Source: Planctomycetota bacterium (lineage in GTDB: Bacteria > Planctomycetota > Phycisphaerae > UBA1845 > UTPLA1). Taken from it: a DNA stretch of 7,286 nt. The stretch is from contig JAPULF010000243.1 in NCBI GenBank assembly GCA_027295245.1, forward strand, positions 1 through 7,286, given 5' to 3'. Positions within the stretch are counted from its first letter, which is position 1. The number at the start of each line of letters is the position of its first letter. Made by a program: the position numbers and the translations under genes. Positions 1-6,311 of the stretch are shown piece by piece. Under the pieces are notes generated by a model. It was not told the origin of the DNA, did no database searches, and saw only the letters and a list, made by a program, of their open reading frames with translations.

Positions 1-317
1 TTGTCGGACGGATGGGCGGGCTCCTTGGAAAGATACGTGTCATTGAAGTCGAGGTAGCGCACGTGTGCCCCGTTGGCAAAGGTCGCCATGTCGGGCGTGG
101 TTCGATGCTTCGTCCCGACCACCACGCTCCCTCCTCTCGGAAAGGGCAATGCCAGCGCGGTTTGTCGTGCGATGACAACGGGCTTGGCCCTGAATGCGCC
201 AAGAGACGTTCCGAGCGAATCGATGAAACGCCGCTTTGTTTCGTGAATGGCGTCCTTGGTCAGGTCGCTATACTTGATCTTGTGCGTCCAGTTGGCCAGT
301 TTTTCGGCAAGCAGCAT
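1..317 (-). CDS. MmgE/PrpD family protein (2-methylcitrate dehydratase type), N-terminal part, truncated by window edge
   Basis: Reading the minus strand from the ATG at 317-315 gives 105 uninterrupted codons that run off position 1, so only the N-terminus is present; full family members are about 450-500 residues. The start MLLAEKLANWTHKIKY and the segment RYLDFNDTYLSKEPAHPSD (residues 87-105) match the MmgE/PrpD family. By alignment from memory to cis-aconitate decarboxylase, a relative, D90, T94 and H102 fall on active-site positions. Known members dehydrate 2-methylcitrate in the methylcitrate cycle that disposes of propionyl-CoA; others act on aconitate-like acids or are uncharacterised. 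A GAGG ribosome-binding site (plus-strand CCTC at 324-327) lies 6 nt before the ATG and fixes the start. The gene is divergent from the acyl-CoA genes to its right. The family call is firm; the exact substrate is inference. Confidence 0.88.
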   Translation of the reverse strand, partial: MLLAEKLANWTHKIKYSDLTKDAIHETKRRFIDSLGTSLGAFRAKPVVIARQTALALPFPRGGSVVVGTKHRTTPDMATFANGAHVRYLDFNDTYLSKEPAHPSD

Positions 318-392
318 TCGGTGCCTCGGTATCGATGTAGGTCAAGGTAAGTATGAAAGCAGGACTTCCAAGCGGCGCCACGTGTGCCGCCG

Positions 393-460
393 GGGCCGAT
401 TATAACGATCGGTGGCTCCATCGAAAGCCCGTCCGATTGGTCGAAAAACGTGATCGGCCC
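393..460. promoter_or_regulatory. Short inverted repeats in the divergent intergenic region, possible operator
   Basis: GGGCCGAT at 393-400 is exactly inverted as ATCGGCCC at 453-460. A nearer half-site, ATCGG at 408-412, also faces CCGAT at 396-400 across 7 bp. GATCGG therefore occurs twice in direct orientation (407-412, 452-457). The copies flank the minus-strand -10 box and lie just upstream of the plus-strand -35 candidate at 464, where a shared repressor for both divergent genes would sit. Repeats this short arise by chance in GC-rich DNA, and no regulator gene is in the window. Confidence 0.25.
399..404 (-). promoter_or_regulatory. Candidate -10 box for the minus-strand MmgE/PrpD gene
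   Basis: On the minus strand these bases read TATAAT, a perfect sigma-70 type -10 hexamer, 81 nt upstream of the MmgE/PrpD start codon. No good -35 is visible: the bases at the usual spacing match the consensus poorly. The box sits in the 7-bp spacer of a short inverted repeat (CCGAT at 396-400, ATCGG at 408-412), which could be an operator. Assignment rests on the hexamer and on position only. Confidence 0.4.
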
Positions 461-463
461 GGT

Positions 464-492
464 TTGCGGCAAGTCCGTTCGGCAACTATAAC
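464..492 (+). promoter_or_regulatory. Candidate promoter for the MBL-fold hydrolase gene
   Basis: TTGCGG (464-469) and TATAAC (487-492) are separated by exactly 17 bp, a canonical sigma-70 geometry with a 5/6 match in the -10 and the TTG core of the -35. Predicted transcription start is near 499, almost on top of the first possible ATG at 501. The message would thus be leaderless from 501, or have a leader of about 60 nt if the ATG at 558 is used. Confidence 0.45.
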
Positions 493-500
493 AAACCGAG

Positions 501-1400
501 ATGACGCAAATCGGATTGGGACCGACGAAAAAGCCCCGCCGCGTGTCGGTGGGAGACATGCGGATCACGCTGTTGGACGGGGGCGAGTTGTGGCTCGACG
601 GCGGCGCCATGTTCGGGATCATTCCAAAGCCCCTGTGGTCGAAAAAAGTCGAGGCAGACGATGCGAATCGCATCCCACTTTCAATGACGTGCTTTCTGTT
701 GGAATCCGGCGGCAAGAGAGTGCTGGTCGAGACCGGGTCCGGGACGATCGGCAAGTACGACGAGAAAGAGCGCGACATCTTTCGCTTTGCGGACTATTGG
801 ATCGAGGACTCCCTGCACGCAGTGGGCGTTGAACCGGCGTCGATCGACTTTGTCATTCTGACGCACCTCCACTTCGATCACGCGGGCGGCGGCACGAAAC
901 CGGACGGCAAGGGAAACTACGTGCCAACCTTTCCGAATGCCCGGTATGTCGTGCAACGCGGCGAGTGGGAGGACGCCGTCAGCGGGCACGCAGTCATGAC
1001 GGGAACGTATCGGGAAGAAAACCTGGCGCCGCTCGAGCGTGCGGGCGTGCTGTCGCTCGTATCGGGTGACGCGGAGATCGTTCCGGGCGTGTCCGTCACG
1101 CCGCTGCCCGGTCATACGCGCTGGCAACAGGGTGTGAAATTCGAATCCGCGGATCGACGCGCAATTCTCCCTGCCGACCTGATGCCGACTTCTGCGCATG
1201 TCGGACTCCGGTACAACATGGCCTACGATCTCTTGCCTCATGAGAATATGACCAACAAGGGCCGCCTTTTGCAAGAGTCTGTAGAAAAAGAAGTTACACT
1301 CCTTTTGGGGCAGGACCCATTCAACACTAGTTGGAACGTTCGTCGCCGGGACCGCGATCGTTTCACACTCGAATCGGCGCCGGTTGAACGCGATCACTGA
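501..1400 (+). CDS. Metallo-beta-lactamase-fold hydrolase (lactonase-like group)
   Basis: The product is 299 residues, a usual length for AiiA/lactonase-like metallo-beta-lactamase-fold hydrolases. The family opening LDGGAMFGIIPKPLW is at residues 32-46. The metal-binding motif THLHFDH is at 121-127 (H122, H124, D126, H127), followed by PGHT with H205 and the bridging D226. The last metal ligand, usually His in an HDP motif, is instead Gln (Q271 in GQDP). The substrate cannot be read from sequence; lactones, esters and thioesters are all possible. No signal peptide is evident, so it is probably cytoplasmic. Family similarity appears to start near residue 17, just before the internal ATG at 558 (which would give 280 aa); neither start has a well-spaced Shine-Dalgarno, so the longer form is kept. 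It is separated from the next gene by about 160 bp with its own -10, so it need not share the acyl-CoA pathway. Confidence 0.86.
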   Translation: MTQIGLGPTKKPRRVSVGDMRITLLDGGELWLDGGAMFGIIPKPLWSKKVEADDANRIPLSMTCFLLESGGKRVLVETGSGTIGKYDEKERDIFRFADYWIEDSLHAVGVEPASIDFVILTHLHFDHAGGGTKPDGKGNYVPTFPNARYVVQRGEWEDAVSGHAVMTGTYREENLAPLERAGVLSLVSGDAEIVPGVSVTPLPGHTRWQQGVKFESADRRAILPADLMPTSAHVGLRYNMAYDLLPHENMTNKGRLLQESVEKEVTLLLGQDPFNTSWNVRRRDRDRFTLESAPVERDH

Positions 1401-1472
1401 ATTCCAACGCGCAAGAAATCCAAGCGTGGCCTATCGCAATACGCTGCGCTGGCGGCACTTGCAGCCTGTCCA

Positions 1473-1478
1473 TATAAT
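1473..1478 (+). promoter_or_regulatory. Candidate -10 box upstream of the tandem acyl-CoA dehydrogenases
   Basis: A perfect TATAAT lies in the 161-bp gap between the hydrolase stop and the dehydrogenase start, 83 nt before the chosen ATG at 1562. The -35 region is weak (CTGGCG at 1449-1454, 18-bp spacing, 3/6 match). A small GGGC/GCCC hairpin (1502-1505 with 1513-1516) would lie in the leader. No other feature or small gene is seen in this gap. Confidence 0.4.
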
Positions 1479-1561
1479 CCAAACGCAAAGCACCCGGACA
1501 GCGGGCCGGTCGAGCCCGACACGGTCCTTTCCTAATGTCTGCCTGTGAGAATTTGAGCGAA

Positions 1562-2713
1562 ATGAATTTCAATCTCCCCGAAGACTTGATCGCATTCCGA
1601 GACGTGACCCGGCAATTCGCTGCGGAACGCATCGCCCCCCACGCCCGCGAATGGGACGCGAAAAAATGGATTCCCGACGAGCTGTTCGCCGAGGCCGGGC
1701 GCGTCGGATTGATGGGCGTCATGACACCTGAAGAACTCGGCGGCGCCGGTCAGGGACTCCTCGCGATGACCGTGGTCGTCGAAGAACTCGCACGTTGGTG
1801 TGGGGCCGCCGCCCTGTCGATTGCGGCGCATAACGGTCTGTGTTGCGGCCACCTGAACATCGCGGCCGACGACGAACTGAAGCGAAAATATCTTCCGAAG
1901 CTGGCCGCCGGCGAAATGCTCGGTTCGTGGTGCCTCAGCGAGCCGCATTGCGGCAGTGACGCCGCCGCCCTCACGACCCGTGCGGAAAAGACCGCCGCCG
2001 GCTGGGTTCTCAACGGGCAGAAGTTCTGGGTCACCAACGGCAAGCGCGCCGGCGTGTTCATCGTCATGGCCAAGACCAAGCCGGAGCCGGGAGCACGAAC
2101 CATTTCGGCTTTCGTCGTGGAGCGCGGCACGCCGGGCATGGAAATCGGCGAGCTGGAAGACAAGATGGGCATGCGCGGCAGCGACACCGTACCGGTCAGC
2201 TTCGAAAGCTGCGAAATCCCGGCGGAAAATCTGCTCGGCGAACTGCATCACGGATACGTGGACGCCCTGAGAGTGTTGGACCGCGGTCGTTGTTCGATCG
2301 CGGCGTTGTCCGTCGGTCTCGCCCGAGGCTGCCTCGAGGAGGCGGTGCGATACGGCGGCGAACGGCACACCTTCGGCGTACCGTTGTACGACCATCAGGC
2401 GATCCGATTGAAGCTCGCCGACATGGAAATCCAGATCGAGGCCGCCCGGATCATGGCGCGCCAGGCGGCGGCCACACACGACGCCAAGCGCTCCGACAAA
2501 ACCCTCAGCTCCATCGCGAAGCTCTTCGCCTCCGAAATGGCCAGCCGCGTGGGATGGGACGCGATTCAGATACTCGGCGGTGCGGGATACACCAAGGACG
2601 TTTGCGTGGAGCGACTTGTACGGGACAACAAGCTTTGCGAGATCGGCGAGGGTTCGAGCGAAGTCCAGCGTATGTTAATCTCACGGGCGGAATATGCCCG
2701 CCGAAGTGCGTAA
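1562..2713 (+). CDS. Acyl-CoA dehydrogenase (first of a tandem pair)
   Basis: This FAD enzyme introduces the alpha-beta double bond into acyl-CoA esters and passes electrons to electron-transfer flavoprotein. From the ATG at 1562 it has 383 residues, the family norm (about 380). That start gives the typical opening MNFNLPEDLIAFRDVTRQFA and has GAG five bases upstream; an in-frame ATG at 1535 would add nine atypical residues without a ribosome-binding site. Visible elements (383-aa numbering) are the first signature WCLSEPHCGSD (123-133), the mid-domain DRGR (240-243), and the C-terminal LGGAGYTKDVCVERLVRD (339-356). The catalytic base is expected to be E363 in IGEGSSEVQ. That motif has Gly where many short-chain enzymes have Tyr, which may affect chain-length or branching preference. 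The next dehydrogenase starts 26 bp downstream, so the two are probably co-transcribed. Chain-length specificity is unknown. Confidence 0.95.
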   Translation: MNFNLPEDLIAFRDVTRQFAAERIAPHAREWDAKKWIPDELFAEAGRVGLMGVMTPEELGGAGQGLLAMTVVVEELARWCGAAALSIAAHNGLCCGHLNIAADDELKRKYLPKLAAGEMLGSWCLSEPHCGSDAAALTTRAEKTAAGWVLNGQKFWVTNGKRAGVFIVMAKTKPEPGARTISAFVVERGTPGMEIGELEDKMGMRGSDTVPVSFESCEIPAENLLGELHHGYVDALRVLDRGRCSIAALSVGLARGCLEEAVRYGGERHTFGVPLYDHQAIRLKLADMEIQIEAARIMARQAAATHDAKRSDKTLSSIAKLFASEMASRVGWDAIQILGGAGYTKDVCVERLVRDNKLCEIGEGSSEVQRMLISRAEYARRSA

Positions 2714-2739
2714 CGAATTCGACAACGAGACGTGGCAAT

Positions 2740-3939
2740 ATGACAGATGTAGAGGCAGCTGTGAGTGACACTATCCCATTCGGTTACGAACTTGACGAAG
2801 ACCATGCAATGCTGCGTGACAGCATTCGCGATTTCGCCCGCAACGTGGTCGCGCCCGGGGCGATAGAGCGCGATATCAAGGAAGAGTTCCCGGCCGACAT
2901 CGTGCGGCAACTCGGAGAAATGGGCTACCAGGGCATTTGCGTCCCGGAGCGCTACGGCGGGGCCGGCATGGATGCGTTGGCATCCGCCATCGTCGTCGAA
3001 GAGCTTTCATACGCGGACGCCTCGGTGGGTGTGATCAACAGCGTCCAGAACTCCCTCGTAATCGACCCGATCCTGAAACACGCCACCGAAGAACAAAAGA
3101 AGGCCTGGCTTCCGCGAATGGCCTCGGGCGAATGGCTGTGTTGTTTCAGCCTGAGCGAGTCCGGATCCGGCTCCGATGCGGGGGCCATGACCTGCCGGGC
3201 CGAGCCGAACGGCGACGAATGGGTCATCAACGGAACCAAACTCTGGGTCACGAGCGGCGCCGAGGCCGACGCGGTCTTACTCTTCGTGCGCACGGAAGAC
3301 GGCCAGCGCCGCAACGCGAGTTGCTTCCTCATTCCGAAGAAAACGCCGGGCCTGACCGTGGGTAAACACGAGGACAAATTGGGGATTCGCGCAACCAGCA
3401 CCGTAGAGCTGATCTTCGAGAACTGCCGTGTTCCGACCGCCAACCTGATCGGCGAGCGAGGACGCGGGCTCCGCCTGGCCCTGACCGCTATCAATGGCGG
3501 ACGATTGGGCATCGCCGCGCAGGCGATCGGCATCGCCCAGTCGGCCTTGGACAAGGCCACCGACTATGCCTTGCAGCGAAATCAATTCGGCAAACCCATC
3601 TCCGACTTTCAGGCCGTGCAGTGGAAGATTGCGGACATGGCGACACGCATCGCGGCATCCCGGGCTCTGCTCTACAAGGGCTGCTGGCTGAAAGACACCG
3701 CCTCGCAAGCGATCCACGTCTCGGCCATGGCCAAGGTCTTCGCCTCCGAGACTGCGTCGTTCTGCGCCAATCAAGCAATACAGGTTTTCGGCGGAATGGG
3801 CTATTGCCGCGAGAGCGAAGTCGAGCGACTGCTCCGCGATGCCAAGATCACGGAGATCTACGAAGGCACCAGCGAGATGCAACGCCTCACCATCGCCGAG
3901 ACCCTGATCAAAGAACCGCACCGGCTGGTCGAAGTGTAG
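2740..3939 (+). CDS. Acyl-CoA dehydrogenase, short-chain/butyryl-CoA type (second of a tandem pair)
   Basis: The product is 399 residues and belongs to the same flavoprotein family as its upstream neighbour, but is clearly diverged, so this is not a recent duplication. It starts MTDVEAAVSDTIPFGYELDE; the ATG at 2740 follows GAG at 2727-2729 with 10 nt spacing. The reading frame stays open 450 nt further upstream, inside the previous gene, but that part is not family-like. The family signatures are CCFSLSESGSGSD (134-146) and VFGGMGYCRESEVERLLRD (349-367). The catalytic base E375 sits in the canonical IYEGTSEMQ, and RNQFGKPI (280-287) supports FAD and dimer contacts. The IYEGTSE motif and overall look favour a short-chain (butyryl-CoA) enzyme, making or using crotonyl-CoA, the substrate of the crotonase at 6312. 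Having two paralogs suggests different substrates, such as straight versus branched or longer chains; this is inference. Confidence 0.95.
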   Translation: MTDVEAAVSDTIPFGYELDEDHAMLRDSIRDFARNVVAPGAIERDIKEEFPADIVRQLGEMGYQGICVPERYGGAGMDALASAIVVEELSYADASVGVINSVQNSLVIDPILKHATEEQKKAWLPRMASGEWLCCFSLSESGSGSDAGAMTCRAEPNGDEWVINGTKLWVTSGAEADAVLLFVRTEDGQRRNASCFLIPKKTPGLTVGKHEDKLGIRATSTVELIFENCRVPTANLIGERGRGLRLALTAINGGRLGIAAQAIGIAQSALDKATDYALQRNQFGKPISDFQAVQWKIADMATRIAASRALLYKGCWLKDTASQAIHVSAMAKVFASETASFCANQAIQVFGGMGYCRESEVERLLRDAKITEIYEGTSEMQRLTIAETLIKEPHRLVEV

Positions 3940-4035
3940 CGAATCCCCTACCAACCAGGCCGGCGACGGCGATCCGCGGGACGCTCGGCCCCGACCGCCG
4001 ATCACGTCTCTGCAACGGGACTGCCGGAATTGACT

Positions 4036-4041
4036 TATAAT
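4036..4041 (+). promoter_or_regulatory. Candidate -10 box for the thiolase-dehydrogenase unit
   Basis: A perfect TATAAT lies in the 158-bp gap after the second acyl-CoA dehydrogenase, 56 nt before the thiolase ATG. The DNA around it is strongly GC-rich, so the hexamer stands out. No good -35 is found at 16-18 bp spacing; TTGACT at 4030-4035 directly abuts the -10 and cannot serve. Transcription would start near 4048. Confidence 0.45.
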
Positions 4042-4046
4042 ACGTA

Positions 4047-4075
4047 CGGTCCGCGACCAAACCGTTGGCCGACCG
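4047..4075 (+). other. Possible 5' leader hairpin of the thiolase mRNA
   Basis: CGGTC (4047-4051) pairs with GACCG (4071-4075), and inside it CCAA (4057-4060) pairs with TTGG (4065-4068) around a 4-nt loop, giving an interrupted hairpin. It would form at the very 5' end of a transcript started from the TATAAT at 4036 and leaves the ribosome-binding site at 4086-4090 free. Such end hairpins can stabilise mRNA, but the stem is short and may be chance. Confidence 0.25.
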
Positions 4076-4085
4076 GACGCAACTT

Positions 4086-4090
4086 GGAGA
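4086..4090 (+). promoter_or_regulatory. Ribosome-binding site that decides the thiolase start
   Basis: GGAGA is placed 7 nt before the ATG at 4098. An alternative in-frame ATG at 4065 lacks a comparable site and would add 11 residues not typical of thiolases, so the 4098 start is preferred. Confidence 0.7.
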
Positions 4091-4097
4091 TCACGAA

Positions 4098-5279
4098 ATG
4101 TCGCAAAGGAGTGTCATCGTTGGTGCGAGGCGAAGTCCGATGGGCAAGTTCCTGGGGTCGTTGTCAGCGCTCACGGCCCCGCAGATCGGAGCGGTCGTGG
4201 CCAAGGATGTGCTCGATTCGGTCGGCTGCCCCCCCGAGGACGTCGATCTCGCGCTGATCGGCGAGGTGTTGCAAGCCGGCGTCGGCCAAAACCCCGCCCG
4301 GCAGGTGGCACTCGGCGCGGGCCTGCCGGAAACGATCACCGCGGTCACGGTAAACCAGGTATGTGGCTCCGGCCTGCGGGCCGCGATGAATGGCGACAAC
4401 AACATTCGTCTGGGCGAAGCGAAGATCATGCTTGCCGGCGGCATCGAGAGCATGTCGAACGTGCCGCACTATCTGCGCGGCATGCGGACCGGCGCCGTCA
4501 AGTTCGGCGACGGAACGTTGATCGATGGAATGGTCCATGACGGCCTGAGCTGTCCGTTCGAACACTGGGGCATGGGCGAGGCCGCCGAGTACACGGCAAA
4601 AAAATACAACGTCGCGCGTGAAGATCAGGATGCCTTCGCGGTACAAAGCCATCATCGAGCCGCGGAGGCCCGACGAACGGGGGCATACAAGCCCTTCATC
4701 TCTCCGATACCGATCAAGTCGCGAAAACAAACCGTCGTTTTCTCGGAAGACGAGTCGATTCGCGGCGATGCCACGATCGAGGCCCTCGCGAAGCTGAGTC
4801 CGGCGTTTGACAAGAACGGTACCGTCACTGCGGGCAATTCCTCCCAATTGACGGACGGCGCCGCCATGGTGCTCCTCGCGTCGCAAGATGAGGCCGCCAA
4901 ACGAGGCTGGCCCGTCCGGGCAACCATCATGGGCCACACAACATTTGGTGTAGCGCCAAAGGAACTCTTCATGGCCCCGGTCGGCGCGGTACGTCAACTG
5001 TTGGACAAGTTGGACCTGAAGATCGGTGACATCGACCTGTTCGAGATCAATGAGGCATTCGCCGCCCAAATGGTAGCATGCATGCGCGGGCTGGAGATCA
5101 GCGCCGATCGTGTCAACGTACTCGGCGGCGCCATTGCGCTAGGCCATCCCATTGGTGCAAGCGGCACGCGCGTGCTCGTGACGCTCATCAACGCGATGGA
5201 GCAACGCGACGCCAAGCGCGGCGTGGCGACGCTATGCCTCGGCGGCGGCAACGCGGTCGCGATGTTGATTGAACGTTAA
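4098..5279 (+). CDS. Acetyl-CoA C-acetyltransferase (thiolase)
   Basis: The enzyme interconverts two acetyl-CoA and acetoacetyl-CoA, or cleaves longer 3-ketoacyl-CoAs, and closes the beta-oxidation cycle. At 393 residues it has the usual length of biosynthetic-type thiolases. The nucleophile is C89 in [12 protein letters not shown] is at 318-321, H350 lies in GHPIGASG, and the acid/base cysteine is C380 in CLGGG, so the full catalytic set is present. [12 protein letters not shown] (156-167) lies in the substrate loop. The opening [16 protein letters not shown] is typical. The hydroxyacyl-CoA dehydrogenase for the preceding step starts 54 bp downstream and is probably co-transcribed. Direction (degradation, or synthesis of acetoacetyl-CoA for polyhydroxybutyrate or butyrate) cannot be decided from sequence. 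Preference for the C4 substrate is inferred from length and neighbours. Confidence 0.96.
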   Translation: MSQRSVIVGARRSPMGKFLGSLSALTAPQIGAVVAKDVLDSVGCPPEDVDLALIGEVLQAGVGQNPARQVALGAGLPETITAVTVNQVCGSGLRAAMNGDNNIRLGEAKIMLAGGIESMSNVPHYLRGMRTGAVKFGDGTLIDGMVHDGLSCPFEHWGMGEAAEYTAKKYNVAREDQDAFAVQSHHRAAEARRTGAYKPFISPIPIKSRKQTVVFSEDESIRGDATIEALAKLSPAFDKNGTVTAGNSSQLTDGAAMVLLASQDEAAKRGWPVRATIMGHTTFGVAPKELFMAPVGAVRQLLDKLDLKIGDIDLFEINEAFAAQMVACMRGLEISADRVNVLGGAIALGHPIGASGTRVLVTLINAMEQRDAKRGVATLCLGGGNAVAMLIER

Positions 5280-5322
5280 CCCACAGCCGGCACAGGGACG
5301 ATTCCGGTACTTACGCAACCAC

Positions 5323-5329
5323 GAGGTGA
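5323..5329 (+). promoter_or_regulatory. Ribosome-binding site of the 3-hydroxybutyryl-CoA dehydrogenase gene
   Basis: GAGGTGA, a near-ideal Shine-Dalgarno, ends 4 nt before the ATG at 5334 and supports that start. The 54-bp gap after the thiolase holds no clear promoter or terminator, in line with co-transcription. Confidence 0.75.
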
Positions 5330-5333
5330 CACC

Positions 5334-6194
5334 ATGGCGATTGACACAATCGTAGTGTTCGGTTCCGGCACAATGGGGCGCGGCATCGCACAGGTCGCTG
5401 CAACGGCCGGATTGACGACGTGGGTCTATGATAATGCGGCCGAGCAGTTGACGAAGGCGACGGCGGCAATCGACAAGAGCCTCAACAAGCTCGTCGAAAA
5501 GGGCAAGCTCGCCGCCGACCAGGCAGCATCCGCCCGATCGAACCTCACGACCGCCTCGTCCCAGGAAGACATTGACTGGCCCAAAGTCGATCTCGTCATC
5601 GAGGCGATCTTCGAGAGTTTCGACGCCAAGACGGCCCTTTATCAAGAAGTCCAAAGCCGAATCAAACCGGGCGTCATACTCGCCAGCAACACCAGCAGCA
5701 TCAGCATCACCAAGCTGGCCGCCGCCACGGACCGACCGGAGAAGTTCATCGGCATGCACTTCTTCAACCCGGTCCCGCTGATGACGCTGGTCGAGGTCAT
5801 TCGCGGCCTCCAAACGGACGACACCACCGTGGAGACAATCGAAGCCTTGGCGAAGCGATTTGGGAAAAACCCGCTCCGCTGTAAGGACATGCCCGGCTTC
5901 GTCAGCAACCGCGTCCTGATGCCGATGATTAACGAAGCGGCCTACGCCCTGATGGAGGGCGTCAGCGACGCCGCCACGATCGACGAGATCATGAAACAGG
6001 GTTGCAACTTCCCCATGGGCCCTCTCACCCTGGCGGACTTCATCGGCGTAGACGTGTGCCTGAATATCATGGAGGTGCTGCACCGGGACCTCGGCGACCC
6101 CAAGTTCCGTCCCTGCCCCCTGATTCGAAACCTTGTGAACGCCGGACGATATGGTCGAAAATCCGGCCGGGGATTCCACGATTATCGGCGGTGA
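5334..6194 (+). CDS. hbd: 3-hydroxybutyryl-CoA dehydrogenase
   Basis: This enzyme oxidises (S)-3-hydroxyacyl-CoA to 3-ketoacyl-CoA with NAD(P), or runs in reverse in butyrate-type synthesis. It has 286 residues, the standard size of the stand-alone monofunctional form. The N-terminal Rossmann motif GSGTMG (10-15) opens the nucleotide-binding domain, and D33 at the end of the second strand suggests preference for NAD over NADP. The catalytic pair is H142 in GMHFFNPVP and E154 in TLVEVI; SNTSS is at 118-122 and N192 lies in FVSNR. The C-terminal helical domain carries [13 protein letters not shown] (228-240) and ends in the family motif [11 protein letters not shown] (274-284). It follows the thiolase by 54 bp with a strong ribosome-binding site. 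The next gene makes or uses the same hydroxyacyl-CoA, so the order fits one pathway. Confidence 0.96.
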   Translation: MAIDTIVVFGSGTMGRGIAQVAATAGLTTWVYDNAAEQLTKATAAIDKSLNKLVEKGKLAADQAASARSNLTTASSQEDIDWPKVDLVIEAIFESFDAKTALYQEVQSRIKPGVILASNTSSISITKLAAATDRPEKFIGMHFFNPVPLMTLVEVIRGLQTDDTTVETIEALAKRFGKNPLRCKDMPGFVSNRVLMPMINEAAYALMEGVSDAATIDEIMKQGCNFPMGPLTLADFIGVDVCLNIMEVLHRDLGDPKFRPCPLIRNLVNAGRYGRKSGRGFHDYRR

Positions 6195-6257
6195 GGCGCT
6201 CCGGGATTCTTCGTTATTCAGAAGTGAAGATCGCGAATCGCACCTACGAACGGGGGG

Positions 6258-6286
6258 TTTTCACACCTCGAGATTCGTTATATACT
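6258..6286 (+). promoter_or_regulatory. Candidate promoter for the crotonase gene
   Basis: TATACT (6281-6286) matches the -10 consensus in 5 of 6 positions. Two -35 options exist: TTTTCA (6258-6263) with 17-bp spacing, or TTCACA (6260-6265), which is closer to TTGACA but only 15 bp away. Transcription would start near 6293, immediately before the Shine-Dalgarno, giving a very short leader. The rest of the 117-bp gap shows a 9-bp near-palindrome (GCGAATCGC, 6233-6241) and nothing else recognisable. Confidence 0.42.
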
Positions 6287-6295
6287 GCCGAATGC

Positions 6296-6303
6296 GAGGA
6301 GGT
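6296..6303 (+). promoter_or_regulatory. Strong ribosome-binding site of the crotonase gene
   Basis: GAGGAGGT is fully complementary to the anti-Shine-Dalgarno core and stands 8 nt before the ATG at 6312. It is the strongest such site in the window and fixes the start. Confidence 0.8.
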
Positions 6304-6311
6304 CATCGCTT

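Noticed and set aside
260..778. Minus-strand 172-codon open frame across the divergent intergenic region
   Set aside because: It overlaps the MmgE/PrpD start in a different frame and the hydrolase gene; the product has no family features, while the MmgE/PrpD frame does.
1532..2479. 315-codon minus-strand open frame opposite the first acyl-CoA dehydrogenase
   Set aside because: Same reason: a His/Arg/Gly-rich shadow product without motifs, opposite a well-supported gene.
2290..2739. In-frame open extension upstream of the second acyl-CoA dehydrogenase, starting inside the first one
   Set aside because: The extension lies in another frame of the first dehydrogenase and encodes an Arg-rich sequence with no family similarity; the typical N-terminus starts at 2740.
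3958..3990. GGCCG/CGGCC hairpin after the second acyl-CoA dehydrogenase as a terminator
   Set aside because: Only a 5-bp stem with a 23-nt loop and no T-tract; not a convincing intrinsic terminator.
5232..6179. 315-codon minus-strand open frame opposite the hydroxybutyryl-CoA dehydrogenase gene
   Set aside because: It mirrors a gene with full catalytic motifs, has no recognisable domain, and long antisense frames are common in GC-rich coding DNA.
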